Shown here piece after piece: positions 32,634 to 42,215 of a stretch of 64,000 bases of DNA. This stretch comes from Candidatus Anaerotignum merdipullorum (GTDB lineage Bacteria > Bacillota > Clostridia > Lachnospirales > Anaerotignaceae), in the NCBI GenBank assembly GCA_019115165.1, contig DXEB01000049.1:1-64000 (forward strand), read 5' to 3'. The position numbers were made by a program, and so were the translations under genes. The notes beneath the pieces were generated by a model that did no database searches, was not told the origin of the DNA, and worked only from the letters and a program-made list of their open reading frames with translations. Every line of letters starts with the position of its first letter. Position 1 is the stretch's first letter.

Positions 32634-33293
32634 ACTGGAAATGCAGAAGGAAAAAAGAAGTGGTTTGGCTGTAAGAGGAAAAGTCTTTATGCCAGAAAAT
32701 AGCAGAAAACACTGCACTGTTTTTTGTTTACAGTACAGCCGTTCTCTCTCATATCCCATGTATGGCATATGGCGAGCAGAACAGAGCGAGAGTAGATAAC
32801 GGTAAAACAGATGAAAACGAGAATGGAGGATTGAGTTTGCTGGTAGTACATGGGATAAACGCATTGGACATGGGATGGATTTAGAGAATACTTTTGTTCG
32901 GCAATGATGGAACATGCGCACGGGCAGCTGCCGCCAGTGCATTGTCTGTTCTGGAACAGGAGGAGCGCAAAACGCCAGCCAGACGGGCAGAACGGCAATG
33001 GTACGTCTGCCGGTGCAGATTGCTGCATACAGATTGGAATTGTCAGTATACAAAGCGAGGTCGGATGTTGTCTGCGAAAAAGAATACACATGGAGAGAAG
33101 AAGCCGGTTGGAAGGGGGCACGTTTTTCTGGAAGAAATGGGATTTTGGATATATTTAGCAGAGAGAAGCGATTGAAAAGAGGAAAAAACAGGCAAGGCAG
33201 GACGTTCGGATAGGATGCTGCTTGTTTGCAAGGCTATACAATTTGCCGAAAAGCAAAAACGGAATTTAAGAAAAACGGACATACCTTACAAAC

Positions 33294-33335
33294 TTTAACA
33301 ATCTACTTGACTAAAGTGTTAAACTGTTTTAATAT
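33294..33335 (+). promoter_or_regulatory. his operon promoter with inverted repeat flanking the -35
   Basis: TTGACT (33307-33312), 17 nt, TAATAT (33330-33335); TTTAACA (33294-33300)/TGTTAAA (33317-33323). Confidence 0.65.
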
Positions 33336-33362
33336 GAAGGAAACAACGGTTGGAGGTGCAAA

Positions 33363-34481
33363 ATGATTGCTTGGGACGGATTGCTGACAAAAGAGGAGCA
33401 AACCATTTTTCGACTGCGGGCATTGTTTGAACAGTATGGATACCGCAGATTTAAGATGAGTAAGTTTGAAGAATATGACTTTTACGCAGAAAACCGCAGT
33501 TTTCTGACGACAAAAAATATCATTACATTTCATGGTATGCAAGGACATCTGCTGGCACTGAAGCCGGATGTGACGTTATCCATCGTCAAACAGACGAAAG
33601 GAAACATGCAGTGCCCGGAGCGGGTGTATTACCACGAAAATGTATACCGTGCGCAGCGAGATGCCGGAGAATATCGGGAGATTATGCAGGTGGGACTGGA
33701 ATATCTGGGAGAAGTGGATGACTACACCATCTGCGAGGTGGTGCTGCTGGCAAAAAAGAGTTTGGACAGCATCAGCCGGCGCTCCGTATTGGATATTTCC
33801 CATATGGGTTTTGTGAGCGGACTGCTGGAAGAAACCGGTTTGCCGGCATCTGTCCAGAAGCGGCTGCTGGAATGCGTAGGCGGCAAAAAGGCGCATGAAA
33901 TTGTGCGGATTTGTGCAGAGCATGCGGTGGATACAGCGTTGACGGAATGTATTGCGCAGATGTCGATACTCCATGGTCCGTTGTGCGAAATGCTGCCCCA
34001 GGCACGGGCGTTATGCCGCAATGGGAAAATGGAGCAGGCAGTGTCGGAATTGGAGACGCTGGCGAACAATTTGCAAGCCTGTGTCTATGCCGAAGGGGTG
34101 CATTTGGATTTTTCTGTAGTCAATGACATGGATTATTATAACGGGATTATTTTCCAGGGCTTTCTGGATGGGATCCCGACAGGAGTGCTTTCCGGCGGCA
34201 GGTATGACAATTTGGTACACAAATGTGGAAAGGACGCCGATGCCATTGGATTTGCCGTATATGTAGATCAATTGGAGCGTTATGATCAGGAAGAGAAGGC
34301 ATACGATGTAGATGCGCTGTTGCTGTGTGATGAAAGCACAGATACCATTGCCAGACTGCGGGCAGTTCAGATGCTGCAAAGCATGGGGCTTTCGGTGGCG
34401 GTGCAAAAAGAAGATCACGGCAGGCTGAAATATAAACAGCTGTGCAGGCTGCATGAAAGCGGGGTAGAGGTCATTGGCTGA
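33363..34481 (+). CDS. hisZ: ATP phosphoribosyltransferase regulatory subunit
   Basis: HisRS-like core (LKPDVTLSIVKQTKGN, YYHENVYRAQRDAGEYREIMQVGLEYLG) directly upstream of short hisG. Confidence 0.92.
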   Translation: MIAWDGLLTKEEQTIFRLRALFEQYGYRRFKMSKFEEYDFYAENRSFLTTKNIITFHGMQGHLLALKPDVTLSIVKQTKGNMQCPERVYYHENVYRAQRDAGEYREIMQVGLEYLGEVDDYTICEVVLLAKKSLDSISRRSVLDISHMGFVSGLLEETGLPASVQKRLLECVGGKKAHEIVRICAEHAVDTALTECIAQMSILHGPLCEMLPQARALCRNGKMEQAVSELETLANNLQACVYAEGVHLDFSVVNDMDYYNGIIFQGFLDGIPTGVLSGGRYDNLVHKCGKDADAIGFAVYVDQLERYDQEEKAYDVDALLLCDESTDTIARLRAVQMLQSMGLSVAVQKEDHGRLKYKQLCRLHESGVEVIG

Positions 34482-35145
34482 ATACTTAAATATTGCACTG
34501 CCAAAGGGCAGATTAGGAGAGCGGGCATATGCGATGCTGGACGGTATCGGCTTTGGATGTCCGTCGATTTTGGAGCAAAACCGGAAGCTGATTTTTGAGA
34601 ATACGGAAAACCGGGTGCGGTATTTCTGGGTGAAGCCGTCGGATGTGGCGGTGTATGTCGAAAGAGGCGCGGCGGATGTGGGCATTGTTGGGAAGGACAT
34701 CCTGCTGGAACAAAATGCGGAGGTGTATGAGCTGCTGGATCTGGGGATTGGCGTCTGCCGTATGGCGGTAGCCGGATTCCGGGGGACGCGGATCAGCACA
34801 GACCGCACGCTGCGGGTGGCAACCAAATATCCCAATATTGCCAGAGAATATTTCCGCAGTCAGAGCATTGAAATTGAGATCATCCAGCTGCATGGTTCTA
34901 TCGAGATTGCGCCGATCCTGCACATGTCCGATGTGATTGTGGACATTGTGGAAACAGGTACGACGCTGCGGGAGAATAATCTGGAGCCATTGGAAACGAT
35001 TGTACCCATCAGCGCAAGACTGATTGCCAATAAGGCAAGCTACCAGTTCAATCGGGAGCGGATGCTGGAAATGTGCCGGCGGATGGATGCACTGAGAAAC
35101 GAACGAAAGGAGGGTGTCGGGCGTGATTCGACAGTATCGATATAA
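34474..35145 (+). CDS. hisG: ATP phosphoribosyltransferase catalytic subunit, short form
   Basis: LNIALPKGRLGERAYAMLDGIGF; DVIVDIVETGTTLRENNLEPLE. Confidence 0.96.
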   Translation: MAEYLNIALPKGRLGERAYAMLDGIGFGCPSILEQNRKLIFENTENRVRYFWVKPSDVAVYVERGAADVGIVGKDILLEQNAEVYELLDLGIGVCRMAVAGFRGTRISTDRTLRVATKYPNIAREYFRSQSIEIEIIQLHGSIEIAPILHMSDVIVDIVETGTTLRENNLEPLETIVPISARLIANKASYQFNRERMLEMCRRMDALRNERKEGVGRDSTVSI

Positions 35146-36406
35146 CGAAATTTCCGTAACGGAAATCATGGGGCGCAAAGAAGAGCATGCAGATGTGTCA
35201 GAGCAAGTGGCAAGAATCCTGGCGGATGTCCGACGGGAACAGGATGCGGCGTTGTTTCGTTATGGCGCCCAGTTTGACCAGGCAGTGCTGGACACCCTGG
35301 AAGTGACAGAACAGGAACGCAAACAGGCTTTGGCAGAAGTGGATGACGGGTTTTTGGATATCCTGCGTACAGCAGCAGCCAATATCCGAGCATTCCATGA
35401 AAAACAGAAGCGGCAGGGGTTTGTGATCACAGAAACCAATGGCGTTGTGCTGGGACAGAAAATGATGCCGCTGGATCGTGTGGGCATCTATGTGCCGGGC
35501 GGGACGGCAAGCTATCCTTCTACGGTGCTGATGGATGCCATTCCGGCAAAGATCGCCGGTGTTAGGGAAATCATCATGGTAACGCCTGCCAAAGGCGGGA
35601 AGATTGCGCCGGTGATTTTGGCAGCGGCAGAGATTGCCGGCGTTGACCGGATATTCAAAGTTGGGGGCGCACAGGCCGTGGCGGCGCTGGCATACGGAAC
35701 AGAGAGCATACCGAAGGTAGATAAAATCGTCGGACCGGGTAACGCCTATGTCGCAGAGGCAAAGAAGCAGGTGTTTGGCCGTGTGTCCATTGACATGATT
35801 GCAGGACCCAGTGAGATTTTGATTCTGGCGGATGACAGCTGCGATGCGGAAATTGTCGCCGCGGACATGCTCTCTCAGGCAGAGCATGACAAACTGGCGA
35901 GTGCTGTACTGGTGACGGACAGCCAACGGCTGGCAGACGCTGTGGCGCTGGAGATTGAACGGCAGATCCCGCTGCTGCCCCGGGCGGAAATTGCAAGGGC
36001 GTCCATTGACGTCTATGGCAAGATCCTGTTGGCGGAGTCTATGGCACAGGCAGTGGAAATTTCCAATGAAATTGCGCCAGAGCATTTGGAGATTTGTGTG
36101 GATGATCCGTTTGCCTATCTGGCAGGCATCCGTCATGCTGGCTCGATCTTTTTGGGGAAATATGCGCCGGAAGCATTGGGGGATTATTTTGCAGGACCCA
36201 ATCACACACTGCCCACCAGTGGGACGGCCAGATTTTCCTCTCCGTTGTCGGTGGATGACTTTTTGAAAAAATCCTCGTTTACATATTATACAGAACAGGC
36301 ATTGCAGCAGGTAGGCGGGCAGATTGTGCGCTTTGCCCAGGAAGAAGGACTGGATGCCCATGGAAGATCCGTTTCGATTCGGCTGGAAAAAGGAGGTACG
36401 GTATGA
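35123..36406 (+). CDS. hisD: Histidinol dehydrogenase
   Basis: VGIYVPGGTASYPSTVLMDAIPAKIAGV; IDMIAGPSEILILAD; AEHDKLASAVLVT. Confidence 0.96.
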   Translation: MIRQYRYNEISVTEIMGRKEEHADVSEQVARILADVRREQDAALFRYGAQFDQAVLDTLEVTEQERKQALAEVDDGFLDILRTAAANIRAFHEKQKRQGFVITETNGVVLGQKMMPLDRVGIYVPGGTASYPSTVLMDAIPAKIAGVREIIMVTPAKGGKIAPVILAAAEIAGVDRIFKVGGAQAVAALAYGTESIPKVDKIVGPGNAYVAEAKKQVFGRVSIDMIAGPSEILILADDSCDAEIVAADMLSQAEHDKLASAVLVTDSQRLADAVALEIERQIPLLPRAEIARASIDVYGKILLAESMAQAVEISNEIAPEHLEICVDDPFAYLAGIRHAGSIFLGKYAPEALGDYFAGPNHTLPTSGTARFSSPLSVDDFLKKSSFTYYTEQALQQVGGQIVRFAQEEGLDAHGRSVSIRLEKGGTV

Positions 36407-37485
36407 GCAGATTTATGAGTGAGCGGTTTGCCGGGCTGCATGCGTATACGCCGGGAGAGCAGCCGCAGGATATGCAGTATGTGAAATTAAACACCAATGA
36501 ATCCCCGTATCCACCGTCACCGGAGGTTTTGGAACGGCTGAATGTGGCAGAGATCGAAAAGCTGCAGCTCTACCCGGACCCGGAGGGATGGGCGCTGCGG
36601 CGGAAACTGGCTGCCTTATACAACGTAGGAGCAGAAAATATTTTTTTATCCAACGGTTCTGATGAGATATTGAATTTTGCGTTTCTGGCGTTTTGTGATG
36701 AAACCCACGGCGTGCTCTTTCCGGATATCAGTTATGGATTTTATCCGGTTTATGCGGCGCTCTATGGCATTACGGCGAAGCAGATGCCGCTGCGGGCGGA
36801 TTTTACCATTGATCCCCAGCCATACTGCCGGGATGAAGGGATGGTCGTGATTGCCAATCCCAATGCGCCGACAGGGCTGGAATTGCCGCAGGAGGAAATT
36901 GCGCGGATTGCAGCGTCAAATCCGAACCATGTGGTGATCCTGGATGAGGCCTATATTGACTTTGGCGGGACGAGCTGTGTGGAGCTGATCAAGCAGTATG
37001 AGAATTTACTGGTGGTGCAGACTTTCTCGAAATCCCGTTCCATGGCGGGAGCCAGACTGGGCTTTGCTATTGCCTCCAAAGGTCTGATTCAGGACTTGAA
37101 TCAAATCAAATATTCCACCAATCCATATAATATCAACCGGCTGACACTGGCAGCAGGAGAGGCTGCGGTGGACAGCCAGGCGTATTACACCCAAAATTGT
37201 GCAAAGATCATGGAAACCCGCGAACGGGTCACGGCACAGCTGCGTAAAATGGGATTTACCGTGTTGGCGTCTGTGGCGAATTTCATCATGATCCGCGCAG
37301 ACTGGATCAGCGGTGCGGCGCTGTATCGCGGGTTAAAGGAAAAAGGCGTTTTGGTGCGGCATTTTGACAAAGAGCGGATCCGGGACTATGTCCGGGTGAC
37401 CATTGGCACGGATGCGCAGATGGACGTCTTCCTGGAGAAAACGGCAGAATTGCGGGAGGAGGCAAAAGCGCGTGCGAAGCAGTGA
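36403..37485 (+). CDS. hisC: Histidinol-phosphate aminotransferase
   Basis: VKLNTNESPYPPSPEV; FSKSRSMAGARLGFAI PLP lysine motif. Confidence 0.95.
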   Translation: MSRFMSERFAGLHAYTPGEQPQDMQYVKLNTNESPYPPSPEVLERLNVAEIEKLQLYPDPEGWALRRKLAALYNVGAENIFLSNGSDEILNFAFLAFCDETHGVLFPDISYGFYPVYAALYGITAKQMPLRADFTIDPQPYCRDEGMVVIANPNAPTGLELPQEEIARIAASNPNHVVILDEAYIDFGGTSCVELIKQYENLLVVQTFSKSRSMAGARLGFAIASKGLIQDLNQIKYSTNPYNINRLTLAAGEAAVDSQAYYTQNCAKIMETRERVTAQLRKMGFTVLASVANFIMIRADWISGAALYRGLKEKGVLVRHFDKERIRDYVRVTIGTDAQMDVFLEKTAELREEAKARAKQ

Positions 37486-38062
37486 GATTCGGCGAAAAAC
37501 GGCGGAAACAGATATTGTGCTGACCTTATGCCTGGATGGGACGGGCAGGAGCCGGGTGGATACCGGTTGTGGATTTTTGAACCATATGCTGACGCTGTTT
37601 GCCAAACACGGACGGTTTGATTTGGATGTAGTCTGTCACGGGGATACGGAGGTGGACGACCATCATACGGTGGAGGATATCGGGATTTGTCTGGGGATGG
37701 CGTTTGCGCAGGCGCTGGGCAACGGCGCAGGGATCTTCCGCTACGCAAGCCAGATCCTCCCGATGGATGAAGCATTGATCCTGTGCGCGGTGGATTTGTC
37801 CGGGCGGGCACATTTGGCATACGATTTGGAGATCCCCACAGAAAAAGTGGGGACGTTTGATACGGAGCTGACGGAAGAATTCCTGGCGGCCTTTGTGCGC
37901 AAAGCCAATTTGACGCTGCATCTCCGCCAGCTGGCAGGCAAAAACAGCCATCATATCATAGAGGGCGCTTTTAAGGCGCTGGCGCGTTCCCTGGCACAGG
38001 CGGTCGCCATTGATGAAAGATATCGGGATGAGATCCCGTCGACAAAAGGAGTGCTGTCATGA
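37472..38062 (+). CDS. hisB: Imidazoleglycerol-phosphate dehydratase
   Basis: TGCGFLNHMLTLFAKHGRFDL; DDHHTVEDIGI; NSHHIIEGAFKALARSL. GTG start overlapping hisC. Confidence 0.95.
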   Translation: MRSSEIRRKTAETDIVLTLCLDGTGRSRVDTGCGFLNHMLTLFAKHGRFDLDVVCHGDTEVDDHHTVEDIGICLGMAFAQALGNGAGIFRYASQILPMDEALILCAVDLSGRAHLAYDLEIPTEKVGTFDTELTEEFLAAFVRKANLTLHLRQLAGKNSHHIIEGAFKALARSLAQAVAIDERYRDEIPSTKGVLS

Positions 38063-38676
38063 TTGGGATTATTGATTACGGTGTGGGCAACCTGTTTTCT
38101 CTGAAAAGCTCATTGGCATATATTGGAGAGGAAGCCGTGGTAACCGGCGATGAAAAGAAACTGAAGCAATGCGAAAAAATACTGCTGCCCGGCGTGGGCG
38201 CGTTTCGGGATGCAGCCTGGAAGCTGCGTCAGAGCGGTCTGGCGGATGTGGTACTGGAAGAGGCGGCAGCAGGCAAACCGCTGCTGGGCATTTGCCTGGG
38301 GATGCAGATGCTCTTCGACAAGAGTTATGAATATGGGGAATACAGCGGTCTGGGCTTGATTCCCGGTGTGGTGCGCCCCATTGCGCCGATGATTGGCGAA
38401 GGGAAAAAAGTGCCGCATATTGGCTGGAACGGGCTGCATTTTCCCAAAGGAGCGACCAGATGCCCGATTTTTGCAAACATATCGGAGAATGACTGTGTAT
38501 ACTTTGTGCATTCGTATGCAGCAGTGGAATGCGATGCGTTTGTAACGGCAACGACAGAATACGGTGCAGAACTGACGGCTGCCGTAGCAAAGGGAAATGT
38601 ATATGGTACACAGTTCCATCCGGAGAAAAGTGGAGAAGTGGGGCTGCGGATCTTAAAAGCATTTTGCAATCTATAA
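38059..38676 (+). CDS. hisH: Imidazole glycerol phosphate synthase glutaminase subunit
   Basis: MIGIIDYGVGNLFSLKSSL; LLPGVGAF; LLGICLGMQMLFD; GTQFHPEKS. Confidence 0.96.
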   Translation: MIGIIDYGVGNLFSLKSSLAYIGEEAVVTGDEKKLKQCEKILLPGVGAFRDAAWKLRQSGLADVVLEEAAAGKPLLGICLGMQMLFDKSYEYGEYSGLGLIPGVVRPIAPMIGEGKKVPHIGWNGLHFPKGATRCPIFANISENDCVYFVHSYAAVECDAFVTATTEYGAELTAAVAKGNVYGTQFHPEKSGEVGLRILKAFCNL

Positions 38677-38691
38677 GAAGGAGGAACGGGT

Positions 38692-39417
38692 ATGTACATT
38701 TTTCCTGCCATTGATTTGATGGAAGGCTGCGCGGTACGTCTGGTACGCGGGGATTATGCCCAAAAGACAGTATACAGCAAGGATCCGGCTGCGGTGGCGT
38801 GTTCGTTTGCCGAAGCAGGAGCAGAGTTTTTGCATGTGGTGGATTTGGAGGGCGCCAAAGACGGTACAACGCCCAATCTGGAAACGATTCGCCAAATCGT
38901 TGCCTCCAGCGGGTTAAAGACGGAGGTAGGCGGTGGCATCCGTTCGGAAGAAACCATCCGGACGTACCTGGCGGCGGGGGTCTACCGCGTGATTTTAGGG
39001 ACGGCTGCCCTCACGGAGCCGGATTTCCTGTCCAGGATGGTTGCGACCTATCCGGAGCAGATTGCGGTAGGCGTAGATATCAAAGACGGGAAGGTGGCTA
39101 TCAAGGGTTGGACGGAGGTTTCTGAAATGGGACTGGATCCTTTCTGTCAGACCCTGGAACAACTGGGCGTACAGACCGTGATTTGTACAGACATTTCCAA
39201 AGACGGGCTGCTCTCCGGCACCAACTTGGAATTATACCGCCATTTGAGCAAAACCTACCGGATGAATTTTGTGGCTTCCGGCGGCATATCTTCTTTGGCG
39301 GATGTTGCAGCATTGCGGAAAATGGGGCTGTATGGCGCGATACTGGGGAAAGCGCTGTATACCGGTCATTTGGACTTAGCACAGGCGATCCGGATGGGAA
39401 AGGAGGAAAATCCATGA
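38692..39417 (+). CDS. hisA: ProFAR isomerase
   Basis: IFPAIDLMEGCAVRLVRGDY; VGGGIRSEETIR; TDISKDGLLSGTN. Confidence 0.95.
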   Translation: MYIFPAIDLMEGCAVRLVRGDYAQKTVYSKDPAAVACSFAEAGAEFLHVVDLEGAKDGTTPNLETIRQIVASSGLKTEVGGGIRSEETIRTYLAAGVYRVILGTAALTEPDFLSRMVATYPEQIAVGVDIKDGKVAIKGWTEVSEMGLDPFCQTLEQLGVQTVICTDISKDGLLSGTNLELYRHLSKTYRMNFVASGGISSLADVAALRKMGLYGAILGKALYTGHLDLAQAIRMGKEENP

Positions 39418-40172
39418 TTACCAAGCGCATTATCCCCTGTCTGGATGTCAAGGATGGTCGTGTCGTCAAAGGGGTGAACTTTCAGGGGCTAAACGATGTA
39501 TCTTCCCCGGTGGCGCTGGGGAAATACTACAGCGACTGCGGCGCAGACGAGCTGGTATTTTATGATATTACTGCGTCAGCGGAAGGACGGGCGCTGTTTA
39601 CAGATATCCTGCAGGAGGTGGCAAAACAGATTTTTATCCCGCTGACCGTAGGCGGAGGAATCCAAACACTGGAAGATTTCCAGCGTGTGCTCCAATGCGG
39701 TGCGGACAAGGTCAGTGTCAATTCCGGCGCAATCCGCAATCCGCAGCTGATTGCGGAAGCGGCGAAGAAATACGGCGATCAGTGCGTGGTGCTTTCGGTA
39801 GACGTCAAACGGGTGGATGGACGCTTTACGGTCTTTGCCAAAGGCGGACGGGAAAACACCGGTATGGACGCCTTGGATTGGATCCGCAGATGTGTCGGCA
39901 TGGGCGCAGGAGAAGTGGTGGTCAACAGCATTGACACCGACGGGGTGAAACAGGGCTTTGACCTGGAGATGCTGGCGGCTGTTTGTGATGTGGTTTCGGT
40001 TCCGGTGATTGCTTCCGGCGGCGCAGGCAGTGTAGCGGATTTTATTCATCTGTTCCAGACCCTGCCGCAGGTAGATGCCGGTCTGGCGGCATCCATCTTC
40101 CATTTTGGGGAAGTACAGATTCCGGATTTGAAAGCGCGCCTGGCGCAGGAAAACATACTGGTGAGAAGATAA
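39414..40172 (+). CDS. hisF: Imidazole glycerol phosphate synthase cyclase subunit
   Basis: MITKRIIPCLDVKDGRVVKGVNF; VGGGIQTLEDFQRVLQCGADKVSVNS. Confidence 0.96.
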   Translation: MITKRIIPCLDVKDGRVVKGVNFQGLNDVSSPVALGKYYSDCGADELVFYDITASAEGRALFTDILQEVAKQIFIPLTVGGGIQTLEDFQRVLQCGADKVSVNSGAIRNPQLIAEAAKKYGDQCVVLSVDVKRVDGRFTVFAKGGRENTGMDALDWIRRCVGMGAGEVVVNSIDTDGVKQGFDLEMLAAVCDVVSVPVIASGGAGSVADFIHLFQTLPQVDAGLAASIFHFGEVQIPDLKARLAQENILVRR

Positions 40173-40184
40173 AAAGGAGTATGG

Positions 40185-40838
40185 ATGATGTTGGATCTCA
40201 AGACATTGAAATTTGATGAGAAGGGATTGATTCCCGCTGTTGTGGTGGATGCATTCAGCAAAAAGGTGCTGACGGTGGCATATATGAATCGGGAAAGCTT
40301 GGAAATCAGTATGACAGAAGGCAGGACCTGCTTCTGGTCCCGTTCCAGGCAGGAGCTCTGGCGCAAAGGAGAAACGTCCGGAAATAAACAGCACATCGTC
40401 AGCATTTGTGCGGATTGCGACCGGGATGCATTGGTGGTGGAAGTGGTCAAAGACGGTCCGGCGTGCCATTTGGGTACCGATTCCTGTTTTCAGGCACCGG
40501 AATATGTCAGTGAACAATGGCAGGGTTTTTCCATGGACCGCCTGATGGAGCTGCTGTTGGGCAGGAAGGCGGAACTGCCGGAAGGTTCCTATACCACCTA
40601 TCTGTTTGAAAAAGGGCTGGATAAAATATTGAAGAAGGTGGGAGAGGAATCCACAGAGGTCATTATTGCGGCAAAAGCCGCGGACCGAAAAGAAACGGTC
40701 TATGAGATTGCAGACTTGACGTACCATGTGCTGGTGCTGATGGCGGAGATGGGGATTTCGCTGGAGGAGGTACGCAAGGAGCTGGCATCTCGCCATATCA
40801 TTGACCATAAAATCAAACAGGAGAAGATGACCATATGA
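40185..40838 (+). CDS. hisIE: Bifunctional phosphoribosyl-AMP cyclohydrolase / phosphoribosyl-ATP pyrophosphatase
   Basis: [38 protein letters not shown]-terminal [15 protein letters not shown]. Confidence 0.94.
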   Translation: MMLDLKTLKFDEKGLIPAVVVDAFSKKVLTVAYMNRESLEISMTEGRTCFWSRSRQELWRKGETSGNKQHIVSICADCDRDALVVEVVKDGPACHLGTDSCFQAPEYVSEQWQGFSMDRLMELLLGRKAELPEGSYTTYLFEKGLDKILKKVGEESTEVIIAAKAADRKETVYEIADLTYHVLVLMAEMGISLEEVRKELASRHIIDHKIKQEKMTI

Positions 40839-41650
40839 TACCGAAAACCAATTTTCATACACATACGACATATTGTGATGGGAAACACACAGCGTCGGAG
40901 ATGGCGGCGGCGGCATATGCCAAAGGGTTTACGCGTCTGGGATTTTCCGGTCACGGATATACAGCATTTGATGAAAGCTACTGCATGTCCCGGGCAGATG
41001 TATCTGCCTATTTACAGGAGGTTGCGGGATTGAAAGCGGAATATGCCGGAAAGATGGAAATAGACGCCGGCGTAGAACAGGATTTTTACGCCACTGAACC
41101 AACCGAGGGGTTTGCTTATGTCATCGGTTCCGTGCATTATCTGTATCAGGATGGAAGATACCTCCCGGTGGATGAAGCGGAAGCGGTGACGGCGCAGGCG
41201 GTCCGGGAGCATTTTGGCGGTTCGAATTACCGGTATGTACAGGCGTATTTTGAAACAGTGGCGCAGGTTGTTGCAAAGACCCATGCGGATATCATTGGGC
41301 ATTTTGATTTGGTGACTAAGTTCAACGAGGGCGGGAAGCACTTTGATATGACAGACAAACGGTTTTGGCATGCGGCGTTGGAGGCCATGGAGGAATTGCT
41401 GCGATGGGACAAGCCGTTTGAGATCAATACGGGGGCGATGTACCGCGGATTGCGTACAGAGCCGTACCCGTCTTTGGCATTGTTAAAAGAGCTGCAAAAA
41501 CGCGGCGGGCGGATTTTGCTCTCCAGCGACAGTCATGACACTGCCTCCCTGGGATACGGGTTCGCAGAGATGGCGCGGGCGGCGAAGGAACTGGGCTTTC
41601 GCACGGTTCAGGTCTGGACGCCGCAGGGCTGGGAAGAAACGCCCCTGTGA
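40835..41650 (+). CDS. Histidinol-phosphatase, PHP family (HisK/HisJ)
   Basis: [48 protein letters not shown]. Confidence 0.88.
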   Translation: MIPKTNFHTHTTYCDGKHTASEMAAAAYAKGFTRLGFSGHGYTAFDESYCMSRADVSAYLQEVAGLKAEYAGKMEIDAGVEQDFYATEPTEGFAYVIGSVHYLYQDGRYLPVDEAEAVTAQAVREHFGGSNYRYVQAYFETVAQVVAKTHADIIGHFDLVTKFNEGGKHFDMTDKRFWHAALEAMEELLRWDKPFEINTGAMYRGLRTEPYPSLALLKELQKRGGRILLSSDSHDTASLGYGFAEMARAAKELGFRTVQVWTPQGWEETPL

Positions 41651-41686
41651 AACATGCCGGGAATGGAACTTGCATCGGGAAGCATC

Positions 41687-41719
41687 AAAAAAAGACCTTA
41701 CGGATAAAGGTCTTTTTTT
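41687..41719. terminator. Bidirectional terminator between his operon and nrdG
   Basis: AAAAAAAGACCTT ACGGATA AAGGTCTTTTTTT, 13-bp perfect stem. Confidence 0.9.
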
Positions 41720-42215
41720 ATGTATCCCAAAGGATGATTTTCCCTGCGGCAAGAGATTTTGGCACATCAATGGTGCGTTGATTTTTGCTGCCCTTAAATC
41801 GTAATTCCAAGGAGCGCTGCTCCTGCAAAAAGGGTCCGTCTACCAGCACATCTGTATGCTGCAGTAAGTCCATCCGTTCCGGATGCTGCTCCTCCAGCAA
41901 AAATTCCCAGGTATATCCGGTATAGGTCCATACATTCAAGCCAAGGCGGTGAGCCGCTTTTGCCAATTCGCTGCAGGCGGCAGGCTGTAGAAATGGTTCG
42001 CCGCCAGACAAAGTAATGCCATCCAGCAGAGGATTTTCTGCCGCAATGTTACAGATGTCTGCAACAGCTGCCCAATATCCGCCGGAAGGGTCGTGGGTCT
42101 GGGGGTTGTGGCATCCCGGACAGGCATGGGGACAACCCTGTGTAAATACCGTCAATCGAAAGCCTGCGCCGTCAACGATGGAATCGTTGACAACGCCGCT
42201 GATTTTCAGGTTCAT
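41718..42215 (-). CDS. nrdG: Anaerobic ribonucleotide reductase activating protein (radical SAM)
   Basis: VFTQGCPHACPGCHNPQTHD CxxxCxxC; ITLSGGEPFLQP. Confidence 0.95.
   Translation of the reverse strand: MNLKISGVVNDSIVDGAGFRLTVFTQGCPHACPGCHNPQTHDPSGGYWAAVADICNIAAENPLLDGITLSGGEPFLQPAACSELAKAAHRLGLNVWTYTGYTWEFLLEEQHPERMDLLQHTDVLVDGPFLQEQRSLELRFKGSKNQRTIDVPKSLAAGKIILWDT

Noticed and set aside
32613-33362. T-box leader upstream of the his operon
   Set aside because: No AGGGTGG-type T-box sequence and no antiterminator pairing were found; the promoter is only ~25 bp upstream of the start codon.
39576-40916. 446-aa antisense ORF over hisF-hisIE
   Set aside because: Low-complexity reverse translation of confidently assigned his genes.
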